A stretch of DNA of 64,000 nucleotides from Saccharopolyspora soli. GTDB taxonomy: Bacteria; Actinomycetota; Actinomycetes; Mycobacteriales; Pseudonocardiaceae. The stretch lies in NCBI RefSeq assembly GCF_022678645.1, contig NZ_JALBWV010000003.1, positions 62,001 to 126,000 on the forward strand. The letters run 5' to 3'. Shown here in pieces: positions 18,016 through 27,148 of the stretch. Each line of letters begins with the position of its first letter. Within the stretch, counting starts at the first letter, position 1. The position numbers and the translations under genes were made by a program. The notes under the pieces were generated by a model. It saw nothing but the letters and a program-made list of their open reading frames with translations. It was not told where the DNA came from and did no database searches.

Positions 18016-19350
18016 ATGACGGGATTGTGCACGGACCTGTACGAGATCCGGATGGCGGCGAGTTATCTGCGCCGGAGCATGACCGCACCGGCGACCTTCA
18101 GCCTGTTCGTCCGGGAACTACCGCGCAGCAGGGGTTTCCTGGTGGCGGCTGGACTTGCCGACTGCCTGGACTTCCTGGAGCGCTTGCACTTCAGCGCAGC
18201 TGACCTGACCTATCTCGGCGACGTCGTGCACCTGCCGGAGGCAGATCTGGCGGCGTTGGCCGAGCTGCGCTTCACCGGGGACGTGTGGGCGGTCCCGGAG
18301 GGACGGGTGGTCTTCGCCGGTGAACCGCTCCTGGAGGTCACCGCGCCCCTCCCGCAAGCGCAGTTGGCGGAGACGGCGTTGCTGAACTTCGTGACGTTCC
18401 AGTCGTCGGTGGCGGCCAAGGCGGCGCGGTGCCACCTCGCGGCGCCGCGCGCGGATCTGGTCGATTTCGCTGCTCGCCGCACCCACGGCCTGGAAGCCGC
18501 TCGGGCGGTCGCTCGCGCCTCGGCCATCGCTGGGTTCGCGGGTACCAGCTACGTGGCGGCCGCGCGGGAGTTCGGGCTGCTCGCCGCTGGCACGATGGCG
18601 CACTCCTACGTCGAGTCGTTTCCTTCGGAGCGCAGCGCCTTCCGCGCGTTCGCCGAAGATTTCCCGGACGCCACGGTGTTCCTGGTCGACACCTACGACA
18701 CCCTGCGCGGGGTGCGCACGGCGATCGAGGTCGCCCGAGACCTGCCAGTTGGCAGCCGGATCGGGATCCGGCTGGACTCCGGTGACCTCGGCGGACTGGC
18801 GGCGCGGGCGCGTCGGCTGCTCGACGACGCTGGGCTGGCGAACGCCCGGATCATGGCCAGCGGTGGGCTCGACGAACATGCGCTCGCCGAACTCGCCGAC
18901 GCGCCGATCGACCTGTTCGGCGTGGGCACCCGGATGGGCGTCTGCGCAGACGCGCCGTCCCTGGACAGCGCCTACAAACTGGTCGAATACGACGGAGCGC
19001 CGGTGATGAAGCTGTCCACGGGCAAGCTGACCGCACCCGGCGCCAAGCAGGTCTACCGCGGCACGGCCGGACAACCCGACCTCGTGGCACTGCGCGGCGA
19101 AAGTCCCCCAGCCGAACGGGAAACGTTGCTGCGTCCCGTGATGTGCGGTGGGGTCCGAGCGGCGCAGCAGGAGCCGATCTCGGCCGCCCGGCGGAGGTGC
19201 GAACGAGATCTGCGCTGGCTACCCGAGTCGGCACGGCTGCTCACCGATCCGGTACCGGTCGACGTGGCGTGGACCCCGACGCTGCGGCAGGTCACCGAGG
19301 ACCTCCAGCGGTCCCTAGTAGCGAAGCACCGCCTCGCCCCGAACCAATGA
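18016..19350 (+). CDS. pncB: nicotinate phosphoribosyltransferase
   Basis: Enzyme of NAD salvage that joins nicotinate to PRPP with ATP hydrolysis. The product is 444 residues, normal for the family. It opens LCTDLYEIRMAASYLRR, the conserved start motif. Other family blocks are VDFAARRTHGLEAARAVARAS, GTMAHSYVESF (with the regulatory His), FLVDTYDT and IRLDSGDL. It appears to be the third gene after the stress protein and the small ORF. This pairing resembles the pncB2 region of the mycobacterial DosR regulon. Confidence 0.93.
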   Translation: MTGLCTDLYEIRMAASYLRRSMTAPATFSLFVRELPRSRGFLVAAGLADCLDFLERLHFSAADLTYLGDVVHLPEADLAALAELRFTGDVWAVPEGRVVFAGEPLLEVTAPLPQAQLAETALLNFVTFQSSVAAKAARCHLAAPRADLVDFAARRTHGLEAARAVARASAIAGFAGTSYVAAAREFGLLAAGTMAHSYVESFPSERSAFRAFAEDFPDATVFLVDTYDTLRGVRTAIEVARDLPVGSRIGIRLDSGDLGGLAARARRLLDDAGLANARIMASGGLDEHALAELADAPIDLFGVGTRMGVCADAPSLDSAYKLVEYDGAPVMKLSTGKLTAPGAKQVYRGTAGQPDLVALRGESPPAERETLLRPVMCGGVRAAQQEPISAARRRCERDLRWLPESARLLTDPVPVDVAWTPTLRQVTEDLQRSLVAKHRLAPNQ

Positions 19351-19393
19351 CGTGAGCCGGAGTCGCCTGCTGCTACCGGATTCGTACCGGGGC

Positions 19394-19921
19394 TCAGGGC
19401 AGCGGTGGTTGCTCGCGGGTCGTCTGGTTCTCCGAGGCGCGAGCGCGTGCGTAGTGCCTGCGTGCCTTGAGGCGGTTGCCGCAGGTCGCCATCGAACACC
19501 AGCGCGCCGAGTTGGCGCGGCTGCGGTCCAGGAGATACCGCGTGCAGTCCGGATTGGCGCATGGCCGCAGGCGGCCGGGGTACCGCTGTCGCACCTCGAT
19601 CCAGGCGAGAACCGCGCGGATCGCCAAGCGCTGCGTCGGTGGCGCTTCGAGCTCCCAGGACAGGTGCCCCGCATCGATGGCCGGTCGCAGTCTTGCGGTC
19701 CGCAGGAGCTCCCAGAATTCCGCTGGCCCGGCGTCGGTATCGGTGGCGTTCCGAATGCGGTCTCTGGTGGCGCGCAGTACCTTCGCCTCCTCGGCCGTGC
19801 CGACGCCGCCCCAATCAGCGCTCCACTCCCGCGCTGATTCGGGCACGGCGAGGGCGTCGACCACTTGACCGTCGATCCGCGGTGCCGTGTTGAGCAGGCT
19901 GACGACGAGTTCCTCGTCCAA
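19394..19921 (-). CDS. CGNR zinc-finger transcriptional regulator
   Basis: Protein of 175 residues with an N-terminal ABATE-like domain (EELVVSLLNTAPRIDG) and a C-terminal CGNR zinc finger: CANPDCTRYLLDRSR, then WCSMATCGNRLKARRHYAR. The TTG start at 19921 is chosen because AAGGGGG stands nine bases before it and because an inverted repeat lies immediately upstream; ATG 19981 would add 20 basic residues and place the repeat inside the gene. Divergent from the hydrolase, which it probably regulates. Confidence 0.82.
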   Translation of the reverse strand: MDEELVVSLLNTAPRIDGQVVDALAVPESAREWSADWGGVGTAEEAKVLRATRDRIRNATDTDAGPAEFWELLRTARLRPAIDAGHLSWELEAPPTQRLAIRAVLAWIEVRQRYPGRLRPCANPDCTRYLLDRSRANSARWCSMATCGNRLKARRHYARARASENQTTREQPPLP

Positions 19922-19950
19922 GGATCTAACCCCCTTAGTGCGCTTGACGA

Positions 19951-19979
19951 GGTTATCACGCCTCTTTATTGTTATAACC
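19951..19979. promoter_or_regulatory. inverted repeat/divergent promoter between CGNR and hydrolase genes
   Basis: GGTTATCAC (19951-19959) and GTTATAACC (19971-19979) are inverted copies with one mismatch, in an unusually AT-rich stretch. On the plus strand TTGACG lies 17 bases from TATTGT, a plausible promoter for the hydrolase overlapping the repeat. Probable binding site of the CGNR regulator. Confidence 0.5.
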
Positions 19980-20006
19980 ATATTGAGTCATTCAAGGGAG
20001 TTAGTC

Positions 20007-20882
20007 ATGGATGTTCGGCATAGGTGCGCGCAGATCGACGGGCACCGGATCTTCTACCGGGAAGCTGGCCCGGCAGACGCGCCCGTGGTCGTGCTGCTGC
20101 ACGGCTACCCGACGAGTTCGCACATGTACCGGCACCTCATCCCACTGCTGGCCGATCGGTATCGCGTCATCGCACCGGACTACCTCGGCTTCGGGCAGTC
20201 GGATGCCCCTGGCGTCGATGAGTTCGACTACAGCTTCGACTCGCTCGCCGGGATCGTCGACAGCTTGCTGTCGGAGCTGGGCGCGACGAGCTACGCGATG
20301 GTGGTGCAGGATTACGGCGCTCCGATCGGTTGGCGGCTCGCCCTCGCGCATCCGGAGCGGATCACGGCCATCATCTCGCAGAACGGGAACGCCTACGAGG
20401 AAGGCTTCGTCGCGGAGTTCTGGGATCCGATCTGGAACTACGCGGCCCACCGGAGTCCGGAAACCGAGGATGCCGTGCGGCCAGCCCTGGGGCTGGATGC
20501 GATCCGCTGGCAGTACCTGCACGGCGTTCCGCGGCCCGAACTGGTCAGCCCGGACACCTGGGTGCACGACTACGCGCTCATCCAGCGCCCCGGCAACGCC
20601 GAGATCCAGCTGAAGCTCTTCCGGGACTACGTCACCAACCGCGCGATTTATCCGCCGCTGCAGGAGTACTTCCGCACGAGCAACGTCCCGCTGCTCGCGG
20701 TCTGGGGGCGCAACGACGAGATCTTCGCGGCCGCGGGAGCGGAGGCGTTCCGCCGCGACCTGCCCGATTCGCAGATCCACCTGATCGACGGGGGACACTT
20801 CCTGATCGAGAGCCACCTCGACGTCGTCGCCGGGTACGTCCGCGGCTTCCTGGGCGAGGTCACCGGGTCCGCGAAGTCGTAG
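20007..20882 (+). CDS. haloalkane dehalogenase/epoxide hydrolase-like alpha/beta hydrolase
   Basis: Enzyme of 291 residues. The oxyanion block HGYPTSSHMYRHLIP and the nucleophile elbow VVQDYGAPIGWRLA carry an Asp nucleophile rather than Ser, as in dehalogenases and epoxide hydrolases. The His is in DGGHFLIESH and the acid likely in WGRNDEIF. ATG 20007 follows GGGAG. Which of the two activities it has cannot be decided here. Divergently paired with the CGNR regulator. Confidence 0.85.
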   Translation: MDVRHRCAQIDGHRIFYREAGPADAPVVVLLHGYPTSSHMYRHLIPLLADRYRVIAPDYLGFGQSDAPGVDEFDYSFDSLAGIVDSLLSELGATSYAMVVQDYGAPIGWRLALAHPERITAIISQNGNAYEEGFVAEFWDPIWNYAAHRSPETEDAVRPALGLDAIRWQYLHGVPRPELVSPDTWVHDYALIQRPGNAEIQLKLFRDYVTNRAIYPPLQEYFRTSNVPLLAVWGRNDEIFAAAGAEAFRRDLPDSQIHLIDGGHFLIESHLDVVAGYVRGFLGEVTGSAKS

Positions 20883-20912
20883 GGCAGCGGTGTCGTCGCA
20901 GCGGGGGCGGCG

Positions 20913-21086
20913 ATGCGCGAGGTGGTCCTCGGGACGATGATGTGCGGCATGCCCGATGAGGAAACGACCAAGCGTTCGGACGACACCGACGCGGCGGCGC
21001 TGCTGTCGGTGGAACTCGCTGGTGAGGCCGACCCGGAGTTCTGCATTGAGCTCGACGTGGAAACCTACGGCAGAAACAGGGAATGA
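20913..21086 (+). CDS. uncertain 57-residue ORF or gene remnant
   Basis: Open frame from ATG 20913 to TGA 21086, product opening MREVVLGTMMCGMPDEE and ending ELDVETYGRNRE, acidic overall. Only a weak G-rich ribosome site. It fills the gap between the hydrolase and the MaoC gene on the same strand. It could be a small gene or the decayed end of a larger one; no homology is evident by eye. Confidence 0.3.
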   Translation: MREVVLGTMMCGMPDEETTKRSDDTDAAALLSVELAGEADPEFCIELDVETYGRNRE

Positions 21087-21137
21087 TCGCACCCGCAGGT
21101 GCTCGAATACGGTGGGCGACGAACGTGGAGGTGCGGT

Positions 21138-21542
21138 ATGACGAGGCAGCTCACTGTCGGCACGGAACTTCCTCCGCTGGAACTGCCGCCGATCAGCCGT
21201 GCCACGCTGGCGCTGTTCGCGGGGGCCTCCGGCGACCACAATCCGATCCACATCGACCTGGACAACGCGCGCAGCGCGGGATTCGACGACGTCTTCGCCC
21301 AGGGCATGCTGTCGATGGCTTACCTGGGGCGGCTGCTGACCGGCTGGGTGCCGCAGTCCGCACTGCGCTCGTTCGCCGTGCGGTTCGTCGCGATCACTCC
21401 TGTGCACGGGCAACCGACCTGCACCGGCCGGGTCACCGAGATCGACGAGACCGGCGGTGAACGCCGCGCCCACCTGGACCTGGCGGTGACCCTGACCGAC
21501 GGCACGGTGACCTTGCGCGGCAGCGCGGTGGTCGCGGTCTAG
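21138..21542 (+). CDS. MaoC-type hot-dog dehydratase
   Basis: Protein of 134 residues with the hydratase 2 motif LFAGASGDHNPIHIDLDNARSAGF, containing the catalytic Asp and His of (R)-specific enoyl-CoA hydratases. It is a single hot-dog domain, so it probably dimerises. ATG 21138 has GGAGG upstream; the open frame reaches further back but without a start signal. It lies upstream of the metallo-beta-lactamase fold gene and may share a transcript. Confidence 0.83.
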   Translation: MTRQLTVGTELPPLELPPISRATLALFAGASGDHNPIHIDLDNARSAGFDDVFAQGMLSMAYLGRLLTGWVPQSALRSFAVRFVAITPVHGQPTCTGRVTEIDETGGERRAHLDLAVTLTDGTVTLRGSAVVAV

Positions 21543-21623
21543 GCGGCCTGCCCCATCCAGGGCAAGGGTAGCGAAACCCGGCGGTGGGAAGCCGCCGCGC
21601 CTGCGATGAGAGGACGTCACGAC

Positions 21624-22436
21624 ATGGAAGCCCACTCGGTCCTGCCGATGTGCGCCACCTGCGGCATGCAGTACGCCGCCCCGCGACCGGACTGCCCGAT
21701 CTGCGAGGACGAGCGGCAGTACGTGCCGCCGGGCGGGCAGCAGTGGACCGACCTCGCGACCGTGCGATCCGGCGAGCACAGCGCGTTGATCCGGGAGCAG
21801 GGCGAAGTGCTCGGGATCGGCTGCCAGCCGAATTTCGCCATCGGCCAGCGCGCGCTGCTGGTGCGCACCGAGGCGGGCAACGTGCTCTGGGACTGCGTGT
21901 CCTATTTGGACGATGAGATCATCAGCACCATCAACGATCTCGGTGGCCTGATCGGCATCGCGATCAGCCACCCGCACTACTACACCACGATGATCGAGTG
22001 GAGCCGCGCGTTCGACGCGCCGGTCCACCTGCACGCGAGCGACCAGAAGTGGATCGGCCGCCCGGACCCGGCGATCCGGCTGTGGGAGGGCACCAGTACC
22101 GAACTCGCGCCCGGCCTGACGTTGATCAACCTCGGCGTGCACTTCGAAGGCGGCACCGTGCTGCACTGGGACCGCGGCGACGGTGCGTTGTTCTCCGGCG
22201 ACATCGTGCAGGTCATCCCGGACCGCAACCACGTGGGTTTCATGTACAGCTACCCGAACCTGATCCCGGAACGGCCCAGCGTGGTGCGCCGCGCGGCGCA
22301 ACTGCTCGAAACCTACCGATTCGATGCGCTCTACGGCGCGTGGTGGGATGCCGTGATCCCGACCGGCGCGCACGACATCGTGCAGCGCTCCGCTGCCCGC
22401 TACCTGCGCTTCGCCCTTGACGAACCGTCGAACTGA
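21624..22436 (+). CDS. zinc-ribbon metallo-beta-lactamase fold hydrolase
   Basis: Protein of 270 residues. An N-terminal zinc ribbon (CATCGMQYAAPRPDCPIC) is followed by an MBL-fold domain. The metal motif is SHPHYYTTM instead of HxHxDH, keeping the first two His but lacking the usual Asp and third His. Later metal positions include FSGDIVQV. ATG 21624 is preferred for its AGAGGA box; ATG 21606 is also in frame. Substrate unknown, and the altered motif makes standard lactonase activity uncertain. Confidence 0.78.
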   Translation: MEAHSVLPMCATCGMQYAAPRPDCPICEDERQYVPPGGQQWTDLATVRSGEHSALIREQGEVLGIGCQPNFAIGQRALLVRTEAGNVLWDCVSYLDDEIISTINDLGGLIGIAISHPHYYTTMIEWSRAFDAPVHLHASDQKWIGRPDPAIRLWEGTSTELAPGLTLINLGVHFEGGTVLHWDRGDGALFSGDIVQVIPDRNHVGFMYSYPNLIPERPSVVRRAAQLLETYRFDALYGAWWDAVIPTGAHDIVQRSAARYLRFALDEPSN

Positions 22437-22479
22437 AAATGTCCAATGTGGTCGGACAGATGGCTTCGTCCGAGCGCGT

Positions 22480-23067
22480 TCACCGCGGCCGGTGTTCGTC
22501 GATCAGGTGGTGGGCCATCCGCCGAGCTCGGCGAGCGGCCGTGCGGTCGCCTTCGGCGGCCGCGATGATCGAGCCCTTCGCCAGCAAGTGCCAGGAGTGG
22601 GCGAATTCGACCGGGTCGCGCAGGCCGCCTTCCTCGGCCCAGCGCTCGACGAGGATGCGGATGTTGGCCAGGTGGTGGGTGGACGCGGTGCCCGCCGGGT
22701 GCTCGGGGCCCATCTCCAACAGCACGCTGATGAACGAGCAACCCTCGAAGTCGGCGTGGTGGAACCACGAGTCGAAGACGTCGAAGACGGCCAGTAGTCG
22801 TTCCAGCGGGGTTTCGGCGCGCTGCCGCGCCCCGGCCTCGACCACGCCGCGGGTCCACCGCCTCTCCCGGTCGTCGAGGAACGCCAGCACGAGGTCGTTC
22901 TTGGACGGGAAGTGGCGGTAGAGTGTCGCCTTGGCGACGCCCGAGCGCGCGATTATCTCGTCGACGCCGACGGCGCGAATACCGCGCCGGGAGAACAGGT
23001 CGTATGCGGTGGTCAGGATTCGCTCCCGCGTCGTGGCTCGACGCCCACCGGCCGGATCCGTGGTCAT
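22480..23067 (-). CDS. TetR family transcriptional regulator
   Basis: Regulator of 195 residues with HTH TRERILTTAYDLFSRRGIRAVGVDEIIARSGVAKATLYRHFPSK split as a canonical TetR domain; ligand domain contains WFHHADFEGCSFISVLLEMG, seen in the TetR_C_LfrR-like/YxaF-like group. It is convergent with the MBL gene. An operator-like dyad lies about 50 bp upstream. Confidence 0.87.
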   Translation of the reverse strand: MTTDPAGGRRATTRERILTTAYDLFSRRGIRAVGVDEIIARSGVAKATLYRHFPSKNDLVLAFLDDRERRWTRGVVEAGARQRAETPLERLLAVFDVFDSWFHHADFEGCSFISVLLEMGPEHPAGTASTHHLANIRILVERWAEEGGLRDPVEFAHSWHLLAKGSIIAAAEGDRTAARRARRMAHHLIDEHRPR

Positions 23068-23118
23068 CGTCAGGCGAGTCTAGGGTCCCGGCGGGCTGTA
23101 CATGACCGTTTCGATCGT

Positions 23119-23140
23119 GATAGAGACAGACTTGTCTATC
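23119..23140. promoter_or_regulatory. TetR-type operator upstream of TetR gene
   Basis: GATAGA (23119-23124) and TCTATC (23135-23140) enclose AGACA-GACT-TGTCT (23124-23137), giving overlapping dyads close to the TAGACAG...GTCTA sites bound by several actinobacterial TetR proteins. Position suggests autoregulation and perhaps control of the Cys-rich gene downstream. Confidence 0.5.
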
Positions 23141-23255
23141 TCGTTGTCGAGGAGGAGCCCGCGTGCGAAGCCAGAGCCGCGGTGCCATCCGCGACCGGCC
23201 CTACGATGCCCCGTCGGCGTTCTCGCCCGCGACGGGGAGATTGGTGCGTGGTGCC

Positions 23256-23570
23256 ATGACCACCACCGGACGACCGAACCTCGACATCGACCTGTTGGAC
23301 ACCACCCAATGCAAAGTGCGACTGGCGTGCGAATGCTGCCAGGGCCGCGGCGATCTCGCGGTGTCGACCTGCCACACCCCGCTGGGCGTGCTGTGCGTGA
23401 CGTTGTGCGGGACGTGCGGCGCGGCCGGGAAACGGCCGCGGTGGTCGGGCCCGCGCGGCGCGGACCGGATCAGCCAGCACTGCCTGCACCTGGGCATCGA
23501 CCGGACCACGATGTCCGCATTGCTCGCGCAGCAGCACCATTTCGGCGTGCCGGAGGTGTGGTTCCACTGA
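23256..23570 (+). CDS. Cys-rich small protein (possible zinc ribbon)
   Basis: Protein of 104 residues with two Cys clusters, CECCQGRGDLAVSTC and CVTLCGTCGAAG, that could form a zinc site. The C-terminal part is His-rich (QQHHFGVPEVWFH). ATG 23256 is the best start by composition, though the ribosome site is poor; the frame is open upstream to 23163. Convergent with the archease/RtcB genes. No family recognised. Confidence 0.55.
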   Translation: MTTTGRPNLDIDLLDTTQCKVRLACECCQGRGDLAVSTCHTPLGVLCVTLCGTCGAAGKRPRWSGPRGADRISQHCLHLGIDRTTMSALLAQQHHFGVPEVWFH

Positions 23571-23680
23571 TCGATTCCAAACGCCGTCGCACTCGTCTCG
23601 CGCCGTGGCCCGGATCGCGTTTTCGTTCGAGTTACCCGTCCAGGTGCGCTCCGGTGCGCGTCGCCATTGATCGAGTGGGA

Positions 23681-24106
23681 TCAGACGTCGATCGTCGCCG
23701 CGCAGTACCAGCCCTGGTCGTCGCTGGTGAGGTGAAGTCCGTGCAGGGCAACGGCTTTGGGCGCGGCGCCGGTGACTTCCACGCGGGTCAACGCAACGCT
23801 GGTCAGATCCAGCGCTAGGCCCGTTGGCCTGGGGCGGACGTTGAGGTGCAGTGGGACCGTGCCTTCGGCGTCCAGCAGGTAGATGATCTCGTCCAGGACC
23901 GCGAGCAGGAGTTGTTCGTCGGTGCCGTGGAACTCGACGGTGTTCGTGTAGTCGGGGCTGGTGTGCTCGGGTTGTGCGGCGCAGCCTTCGGCGAAGGCCG
24001 CCACCAGCGCTCGTGCCGCCTGCGCCACGCATTCCTCCCGCGTCGAGCCCCACGCCTCGAACCGGATGTCGGCGGTGTGCGGCAGGAAGCGGAATCCGCC
24101 GCTCAC
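23681..24106 (-). CDS. archease (RtcB activator)
   Basis: Protein of 141 residues with the archease opening [16 protein letters not shown] (metal-binding Asp13) and a C-terminal acidic end TIDV. Archease promotes multiple turnover of the RNA ligase RtcB and helps load guanylate. The GTG start at 24106 overlaps the RtcB stop by four bases. The tight coupling supports the assignment. Confidence 0.88.
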   Translation of the reverse strand: MSGGFRFLPHTADIRFEAWGSTREECVAQAARALVAAFAEGCAAQPEHTSPDYTNTVEFHGTDEQLLLAVLDEIIYLLDAEGTVPLHLNVRPRPTGLALDLTSVALTRVEVTGAAPKAVALHGLHLTSDDQGWYCAATIDV

Positions 24107-25515
24107 CCCTTCACCACACCCAACGGCACCAACCGCGCGATCCGGCGGCAAAGCCCGGCTCCTTCGGCGACGGCGACGACCGCGTCGACGTCCTTGTAGG
24201 CGGTCGGTGCCTCCTCGGCCAGGCCACGAGCGGAACTGCCGCGCACCACGATGCCGTCGTGTTCCAGGTCGCGGCGCAGTTGCCGGGCATCGATCGACCG
24301 GACCGCCTGATGACGGCTTTGCGTGCGACCAGCACCGTGGCACGTCGAGAAGAAGGCGTCCCCGCTCGGCACGCCGGTGAGCACGTACGACGCCGTGCCC
24401 ATCGAACCGGGGATGAGCACGGGCTGACCGGCTTCCCGAAGGCCCGGCGGAAGATCCGGGTGGCCGGGCGGCAAGGCGTGCGTGGCACCCTTGCGGTGCA
24501 CGCACAGCGTGCGCGGCTCACCCCGCACCTCGTGCGTTTCGAGCTTCGCGAGGTTGTGCGAGATGTCGTAGACGAGGTCGAGCCCGCAGCCGGTCACCTT
24601 CCGCAGCACCTCGCTCGCCGCAACACCGAGCACCTGCCGATTCGCGCGGGCGTAATTCGCCGCCGCTGCCATCGCGCCGAGATAGGCGCGGCCTTCCGGC
24701 GAGTCGACCGGTGCGCAGGCCAGCTGCCGGTCGGGGACGGTGAGACCGTGGTCGGCCATGCTGTCGTCCATCCGGCGCACGTGATCGGTGCAGATCTGAT
24801 GGCCCAGCCCGCGCGAACCGCAGTGGATCATCACGCACAGCTGGTCGCGTCGCAGTCCGAATACCTTGGCGACGCCCTCGTCGTAGATCTCGGCGACCGC
24901 CTGCACCTCCAGGAAGTGGTTGCCGGAACCGAGACTGCCGACCTGCCCGAGCCCGCGGTCCCGTGCGCGAGTGCTGACTCGTCCCGGCTGGGCGTCGGCG
25001 ACAGCGCCGCCGTCCTCGCAGCGTTCCAGGTCGCGCGGCGTGCCCCGGCCACGCGCGACCGCGTAGCGGGAACCTTCTTCGAGCACCCGATCCAGGCCCT
25101 CGCGGGACAACTCCCACACCCCGCCCCGGCCCGCGCCGCGTGGGGTGGCCCGGCTGAGCCCGTCCATGATCCGCTCGGCCGCTCGGCGGAAGTCCGACCG
25201 GTCCAGTTCGGCGGCGAGCAGCCGCACACCGCAAGAGATGTCGAACCCGACGCCACCGGGCGAGACCACGCCGCCCGCGCGGACGTCGGTGGCGGCAACG
25301 CCGCCGATCGGGAACCCGTAGCCCCAGTGCATGTCCGGCATCGCGTACGACGCGCCGACGATGCCCGGCAGGGCGGCGACGTTGACCACCTGGTCGAGCG
25401 CTCCGTCGCCCTTCGGTGGCAGCAGGCTTCGCGACGCGAACACCACCCCATGCACCCGCATCGAGCCGTGCTTTTCGATCCGGAACCGGTACGGGGTCTC
25501 CTCGACGAGCTCCAC
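24103..25515 (-). CDS. rtcB: RtcB RNA 3'-phosphate/5'-hydroxyl ligase
   Basis: GTP- and manganese-dependent RNA ligase of 470 residues that seals 2',3'-cyclic-phosphate or 3'-phosphate ends to 5'-OH ends. Metal and guanylation motifs are intact: [16 protein letters not shown] (Cys95), [28 protein letters not shown] and FSTCHGAGR (the guanylated His). The GTG at 25515 has GGGAGG upstream; the open frame continues to 25629 without a better signal. In bacteria this pair usually serves RNA repair after stress-induced cleavage. No RtcR regulator is visible nearby. Confidence 0.93.
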   Translation of the reverse strand: MELVEETPYRFRIEKHGSMRVHGVVFASRSLLPPKGDGALDQVVNVAALPGIVGASYAMPDMHWGYGFPIGGVAATDVRAGGVVSPGGVGFDISCGVRLLAAELDRSDFRRAAERIMDGLSRATPRGAGRGGVWELSREGLDRVLEEGSRYAVARGRGTPRDLERCEDGGAVADAQPGRVSTRARDRGLGQVGSLGSGNHFLEVQAVAEIYDEGVAKVFGLRRDQLCVMIHCGSRGLGHQICTDHVRRMDDSMADHGLTVPDRQLACAPVDSPEGRAYLGAMAAAANYARANRQVLGVAASEVLRKVTGCGLDLVYDISHNLAKLETHEVRGEPRTLCVHRKGATHALPPGHPDLPPGLREAGQPVLIPGSMGTASYVLTGVPSGDAFFSTCHGAGRTQSRHQAVRSIDARQLRRDLEHDGIVVRGSSARGLAEEAPTAYKDVDAVVAVAEGAGLCRRIARLVPLGVVKG

Positions 25516-25629
25516 CCGGGCCTCCCACGGACGTCCCGACCCCGCAGTACCCGCCAGCGCCTGCCCCGACACCCAATGCGGCCGAGGTGCGTCGTGAGTG
25601 GGAATGGCCGCTCCAGCAGCCAATACCAC

Positions 25630-26961
25630 TCACGACACCTTGGCGGCTTCGTCCTGCGGCGGGGGAGCGGGGACCGGGTTGGCGAGCACGGCGCGGGCCT
25701 GGTCCCGGTCGAGCGCCCCATCCCACCTGGACACGATGAAGGTCGCGACGCAGTTGCCCAGCAGGTTGGTGACCACCCGCATGGTGTCCATGATCCGGTC
25801 CGCGCCCAGCATCAGCGCGACCGCGGCGACCGGGATGACACCGACCGCCGATGCCGTCGCCGACAGCGCGATGAACGCCGAGCCGGGAATCCCGGCCATG
25901 CCCTTGGAAGTGAGGATCAGCACCAGCACCACGGTGAGCTGCTGGCCGATGGTGAGGTCGACGCCGACGGCCTGGGCCATGAACAGCGTCGCCAGCGACA
26001 GGTAGATCGACGCGCCGTCCAGGTTGAACGAGTAGCCGGTCGGGATCACCAGCCCGACTGCCTCCTTGCGGCAACCGGCGCGTTCGAGCTTCTCCATGAT
26101 CCGAGGCATCACGACTTCGCTGGAGGCGGTGCCCACCGCGAGCGCGAACTCCTCGCGCGTGTAGCGCAGGAACCGCAGGATGCTCAGCCCGGTGAACGTC
26201 CGCAGCAGCACGCCGAGCACGACGCAGAACAGCAGCGCCGCGCCGTAGCAGGCAGCGATGAGGGTGGCGTAGGTGCCCAGCGAGGACAGCCCGTACTGGC
26301 CGATGAGGTACGCCATCGAACCGAACACCGCGATGGGCGCCAGCCGCATCACGTAGCCGATGATCTTGAAGATGATCTCACCGGTCTGCTCGATGAACGC
26401 GAAGACCTGCGGAGCGCGTTCGATGCCGATGTGCAGCAACCCGGCCGCGAACAGCACCGCCAGCAACAACACTTGCAGCAGCTCGTTGTCGGCGAAGGCC
26501 GCCACCGCGCTTTCCGGGATCATGTGCAGCACGAACTGGGCCGGACCGGGCATCTGCTCGCCCTCGGTCTTGGCGGTCACGCCGGAGGTGTCCAACGTCG
26601 CCGGGTCGATGTCCAGGCCAGCGCCGGGCTGCACCACGTTCCCGGCGATGAGGCCGAGGGCGAGCGCGGCGGTGGTGACGACCTCGAAGTAGATCAGCGC
26701 CTTGAGCCCGATGCGCCCGACCGAGCGCATGTCCCCGGCCTTGGCGATGCCGACCACCACCACGCAGAAGATCAGCGGCGCGATCACCATCTTGATCAGC
26801 CGGATGAAACCGTCACCGACCGGCTTGAGAGCGCCGCCGAAATCCGGCCACAGGTGGCCGACGGCGATGCCGACCACGGCCGCGATGAGCACCTGGACGA
26901 ACAGCGAGGACAACACCCTGGACACGCGACCCCGCCGGATCGGCGACGCTGGCTGAGCCAC
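25630..26961 (-). CDS. dctA: C4-dicarboxylate/glutamate cation symporter (DctA family)
   Basis: Membrane carrier of 443 residues with about eight helices and two hairpins. Family blocks are GDGFIRLIKMVIAPLIFCVV, the Ser-rich hairpin region LAVGTASSEVVMPRIMEKLE, PTGYSFNLDGASIYL and GIPGSAFIAL. They fit the DctA branch for succinate, malate and fumarate. The GTG at 26961 follows GGAGG by five bases. It lies 114 bp ahead of rtcB on the same strand; an in-between promoter is possible. Confidence 0.9.
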   Translation of the reverse strand: MAQPASPIRRGRVSRVLSSLFVQVLIAAVVGIAVGHLWPDFGGALKPVGDGFIRLIKMVIAPLIFCVVVVGIAKAGDMRSVGRIGLKALIYFEVVTTAALALGLIAGNVVQPGAGLDIDPATLDTSGVTAKTEGEQMPGPAQFVLHMIPESAVAAFADNELLQVLLLAVLFAAGLLHIGIERAPQVFAFIEQTGEIIFKIIGYVMRLAPIAVFGSMAYLIGQYGLSSLGTYATLIAACYGAALLFCVVLGVLLRTFTGLSILRFLRYTREEFALAVGTASSEVVMPRIMEKLERAGCRKEAVGLVIPTGYSFNLDGASIYLSLATLFMAQAVGVDLTIGQQLTVVLVLILTSKGMAGIPGSAFIALSATASAVGVIPVAAVALMLGADRIMDTMRVVTNLLGNCVATFIVSRWDGALDRDQARAVLANPVPAPPPQDEAAKVS

Positions 26962-26985
26962 GTCGGCCTCCAATTCCTCTTCGCG

Positions 26986-27015
26986 GAAGTATACTTCTGA
27001 AAATTCGAGAGAAGT
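26986..27015. promoter_or_regulatory. palindrome and dyad upstream of dctA
   Basis: Perfect 12-base palindrome GAAGTATACTTC at 26986-26997, overlapping a second dyad ACTTCT (26993-26998)/AGAAGT (27010-27015), 25 bases before the dctA start. Likely an operator or leader hairpin; the cognate factor is not adjacent. Confidence 0.4.
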
Positions 27016-27148
27016 TTGCGCGGCGAACTGAACCGACGTCAAGGGGCCGGGTGTGAACGTTGCTTTGCGGCCGTTCGCCGGACGGCGTCGAACCGAGGTG
27101 TCGCCGCGGGTTCCAACCCTGACCGGAACGGGTCCGGCTCGGGTTTCG

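Noticed and set aside
23974..27000. A 1008-codon open frame antisense to archease, rtcB and dctA
   Set aside because: A by-product of GC-rich third positions in the real genes; composition is His/Gln/Arg-rich and no family motif is present.
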